Made by a program: the position numbers and the translations under genes
Shown here: positions 4,653 through 6,162 of the stretch, in pieces
Layout of the letters: each line of letters opens with the position of its first letter
How positions within the stretch are numbered: the stretch's first letter is position 1
Notes under the pieces: model-generated
What the model saw: the letters and a program-made list of their open reading frames with translations, nothing else
Told to the model about the DNA's origin: nothing
The model's database searches: none
Source: an uncultured Bacteroidales bacterium
GTDB lineage: Bacteria; Bacteroidota; Bacteroidia; Bacteroidales; Muribaculaceae
Assembly: GCA_949123685.1 (NCBI GenBank)
Contig: CASBHZ010000118.1
Span: 1-6,162 of the forward strand
DNA length: 6,162 bases
Reading direction: 5' to 3'

Positions 4653-5612
4653 TCACTTGTTCATCCACAAAGCGGCAAATTCATCCGCTTCCTTTTCTTT
4701 TTCCGGATCTTTGTCTCCGTAATTGACATTCTCCATAAAGATGTCTTTCTTGCCATGCAGCAAGATATGGCCTATCTCATGGAAGAGTGTATTCCAGAAA
4801 TCATCTTCATTTTCAAACTTCTTGGCAAGTTGTATACAAGGAACTCCATAGATGTATCTTGCACATCCTTTTACGGGTGCGGATGAAAGCGTTTCAGTGA
4901 AAATCATCTTGACTCCGGCGTTGCCAAGTAGAGAAGCCAATACCTCTTGATGGTTAGAAACTTCGGATTTTCGGATTTCAACAACATCATTAAGAATGCT
5001 TCGGAGAAGTTTGGCTGTATATTTTGCCTCAATGGATATTTCTCCAGCCTGTATTTCGCCCTGTCGCAGCCAAGCGGAAAGAGCGTATGGATCACAAGCT
5101 TCGGCAAGAGTGATACTGAACGCTACGCGAAGTCGCTGATTGAGATAGAAATCTTCCCATCCCTTGGGCGAGCTTACAGCAAAGAATGTACACAAGGTGT
5201 CGACAATATTCTTCTCGTCACCATGAGCGTCATTTATACCCGAAAACCAGCCGAGACTTGAGATTTCAGCGTATGGGAACTTCTTAGCCCAACGCAGTCC
5301 ATCTTTAAGAGTTTTTTCTCTTTTCTTGCGGGCAATGAATTCATCATAGCTCTTTTGATGGCGGAGCCACATGTGTGCCGGTATTTTGGTCACCATCTCA
5401 AATGCGACTGCCATATCAGGTGTTATAGAACTTTTGCCTTTTAAGACTGCAATAATAGTCTTTTCGGGTTTGGAAACCCTCGTGGCAAATTCCTTCACTC
5501 CCATTCCCATCTCTTGCAGTTTTTCATCAAGAGTCTCGCCGGGATGATAAACGACCGGCAACTTTGCAGGGTCGAAAAACGGTCTTGTCTGTGCCATATC
5601 TTTATTTGCCAT
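4653..5612 (-). CDS. higA: HigA-like antitoxin: XRE HTH fused to ImmA/IrrE zinc peptidase
   Basis: A 319-residue two-domain protein. Residues about 24-82 form an XRE/HigA-type helix-turn-helix (HPGETLDEKLQEMGMGVKEF, VSKPEKTIIAVLKGKSSITP), expected to bind toxin and operator DNA. The C-terminal part is an ImmA/IrrE metallopeptidase: HEIGH at 278-282 gives the two zinc histidines and the catalytic Glu279, and Glu308 in EKEADEFA is the likely third ligand. Such peptidases cleave repressors or antitoxins in other systems. The chosen ATG overlaps the end of the toxin gene by 11 bases. A second ATG at 5597, four bases after the toxin stop and behind AAATAAAGAT, would give 314 residues and is almost as likely. 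A longer start at 5663 is improbable because it lies deep within the toxin gene. Gene order toxin-then-antitoxin is that of higBA. Confidence 0.9.
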   Translation of the reverse strand: MANKDMAQTRPFFDPAKLPVVYHPGETLDEKLQEMGMGVKEFATRVSKPEKTIIAVLKGKSSITPDMAVAFEMVTKIPAHMWLRHQKSYDEFIARKKREKTLKDGLRWAKKFPYAEISSLGWFSGINDAHGDEKNIVDTLCTFFAVSSPKGWEDFYLNQRLRVAFSITLAEACDPYALSAWLRQGEIQAGEISIEAKYTAKLLRSILNDVVEIRKSEVSNHQEVLASLLGNAGVKMIFTETLSSAPVKGCARYIYGVPCIQLAKKFENEDDFWNTLFHEIGHILLHGKKDIFMENVNYGDKDPEKEKEADEFAALWMNK

Positions 5613-5940
5613 GATAGTTTGTAATCTCAATAACTTCGACGCCTTTGATTTCCAGCCAGACATATCTACCCGAGGCGTCGGTAGGTATAGGGTCTTCGTG
5701 TGGCTCGAATATCAGACGGTAGGGTTGGTCAAGGTCGCATGACCACTGACCTTTCCTGTCTGCCTTCAATTCATGAAAATTACCGGGTAGATTTCTCACA
5801 TCTTCAAGAGTCGTGGCGTCAATCAAAGCTCCTAATCTCGTAAGGAATAGCTTTGTTCTTAACGGTCCGAGTTCTCTTGTCAGCTTGGAAGGGTTGTCCA
5901 GCAATTTTTCGAGCTTTTTATTTTGAAACGAAATATTCAC
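5602..5940 (-). CDS. higB: HigB-like toxin (RelE/ParE superfamily)
   Basis: A 112-residue protein with the length and layout of HigB/RelE-fold mRNA interferases. A helical N-terminus (KKLEKLLDNPSKLTRELGPL) is followed by LPGNFHELKADRKGQWSCDL, YRLIFEP (74-80) and a final WLEIKGVEVIEITNYHGK strand. HigB toxins cut mRNA on the ribosome; activity here is inferred from family. The start is GTG at 5940; an in-frame TAA ten bases upstream rules out a longer gene, and AAAGAGA just before it is the only purine-rich stretch. The gene is first in the operon, about 40 bases downstream of the predicted transcription start. An insert-like acidic stretch (EPHEDPIPTDASGRYVW, 79-95) follows the conserved YRLIF. 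Confidence 0.88.
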   Translation of the reverse strand: MNISFQNKKLEKLLDNPSKLTRELGPLRTKLFLTRLGALIDATTLEDVRNLPGNFHELKADRKGQWSCDLDQPYRLIFEPHEDPIPTDASGRYVWLEIKGVEVIEITNYHGK

Positions 5941-5958
5941 TCTCTTTGTTTAATTGGT

Positions 5959-5975
5959 TCACACATGCTGTAAGT
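5959..5975 (-). promoter_or_regulatory. Operator-like direct repeat A of the toxin-antitoxin operon
   Basis: On the minus strand, ACTTACAGCATGTGTGA. It matches repeat B (6010-6026) at 14 of 17 positions and in the same orientation. It lies just downstream of the predicted transcription start, where a bound HigA-type repressor would block RNA polymerase. Confidence 0.55.
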
Positions 5976-5986
5976 CATTTCATGTG

Positions 5987-6018
5987 CAAAATTATAAAAT
6001 TATTTTTGATTACACAAA
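5987..6018 (-). promoter_or_regulatory. Promoter of the toxin-antitoxin operon
   Basis: On the minus strand: TTTG (6018-6015), 20 bases, then TAATTTTG (5994-5987), an exact match to TAnnTTTG. Transcription should begin near 5980 and give a 40-base leader. The -33 box is inside direct repeat B. The gene upstream (integrase) ends at 6035, so the operon has its own promoter. Confidence 0.7.
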
Positions 6019-6026
6019 CTGTAAGT
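6010..6026 (-). promoter_or_regulatory. Operator-like direct repeat B of the toxin-antitoxin operon
   Basis: On the minus strand, ACTTACAGTTTGTGTAA, overlapping the -33 box. Equivalent positions of the two repeats lie 51 bp apart, about five helical turns, so proteins bound at both would sit on the same face of the DNA. This fits autorepression by the XRE-HTH antitoxin (inference). Confidence 0.55.
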
Positions 6027-6034
6027 GTTTTTAT

Positions 6035-6162
6035 TTACCACATATCACTCTCTTTCTTGGACATGGCGGCGATTTCGTCGGCTATCTCCTCGGAGGATAG
6101 CTTGATGTAGTCCATGAAGGTCTTTTGCGTCTTGTGGCCGCTGACGTGCATCATCTGGAGAA
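6035..6162 (-). CDS. Tyrosine recombinase (integrase), C-terminal end only
   Basis: The last 41 residues are in the window; the gene continues past the right edge. MMHVSGHKTQKTFMDYIKLS followed by SEEIADEIAAM is the typical end of Bacteroides phage-type/ICE integrases. It shows the GH of the catalytic box and, in FMDYIKLS, the nucleophilic tyrosine (codon 6107-6109). These enzymes cut and rejoin DNA at attachment sites to integrate or excise mobile elements. The codons are more GC-rich than those of the adjacent toxin-antitoxin genes. It probably moves the element holding these genes, but which attachment site it uses cannot be seen; the purT junction 5.5 kb away is one candidate. Confidence 0.88.
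   Translation of the reverse strand, partial: LQMMHVSGHKTQKTFMDYIKLSSEEIADEIAAMSKKESDMW

Noticed and set aside
5602..5663. Longer antitoxin start at 5663 (MSGWKSK...)
   Set aside because: It would overlap the toxin gene by 62 bases, and the extra residues do not resemble HigA N-termini.

Overview
The window looks like accessory DNA from a Bacteroidales genome (Bacteroides, Alistipes or a relative). The evidence is the repeated promoter pattern of that group (TTTG, 19 to 21 bases, then TAnnTTTG), AT-rich leaders without clear Shine-Dalgarno sites, and the C-terminus of a Bacteroides-type tyrosine recombinase at the right edge. No tRNA, rRNA, CRISPR array or complete insertion sequence was seen.

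Region by region. (1) 2-556: the GC-rich middle of purT (formate-dependent GAR transformylase), open at the left edge. It stops matching the family just after the LHLRAV segment, about 80 residues before the usual C-terminus, where the DNA turns abruptly AT-rich. This looks like the left junction of inserted DNA. (2) 557-1194: no gene, but a run of hairpins. Four share a 27-30 bp core (CCAAAT ... WTTTGG) with outer arms that differ in sequence yet pair. (3) 1227-2654, plus strand: a Schlafen AlbA_2 / RecG-C-like (GHKL) / winged-helix protein, followed by a 19-bp inverted repeat that contains its stop codon. (4) 2703-4092: about 1.4 kb with no convincing large gene. It holds three minus-strand Bacteroides-type promoters, triple 9-bp iterons, a cluster of five hairpins, tiny minus-strand ORFs of doubtful status, and a fifth CCAAAT hairpin. 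(5) 4093-5940, minus strand: a compact three-gene toxin-antitoxin operon, HigB-like toxin, XRE-HTH/ImmA-IrrE metalloprotease antitoxin, and Panacea (SocA-like) protein. Its promoter overlaps one of two direct repeats whose equivalent positions lie 51 bp apart. (6) 6035-6162, minus strand: the last 41 residues of a tyrosine recombinase, with the catalytic tyrosine visible.

Reading as a whole (inference): an integrated element or island disrupts purT. It carries a stabilising or defensive toxin-antitoxin module beside its integrase, an AlbA_2 regulator or effector, and a family of structured intergenic repeats. The least explained signals are the CCAAAT hairpin family, the GC-rich hairpin cluster at 3404-3556 and the three-component toxin-antitoxin operon.
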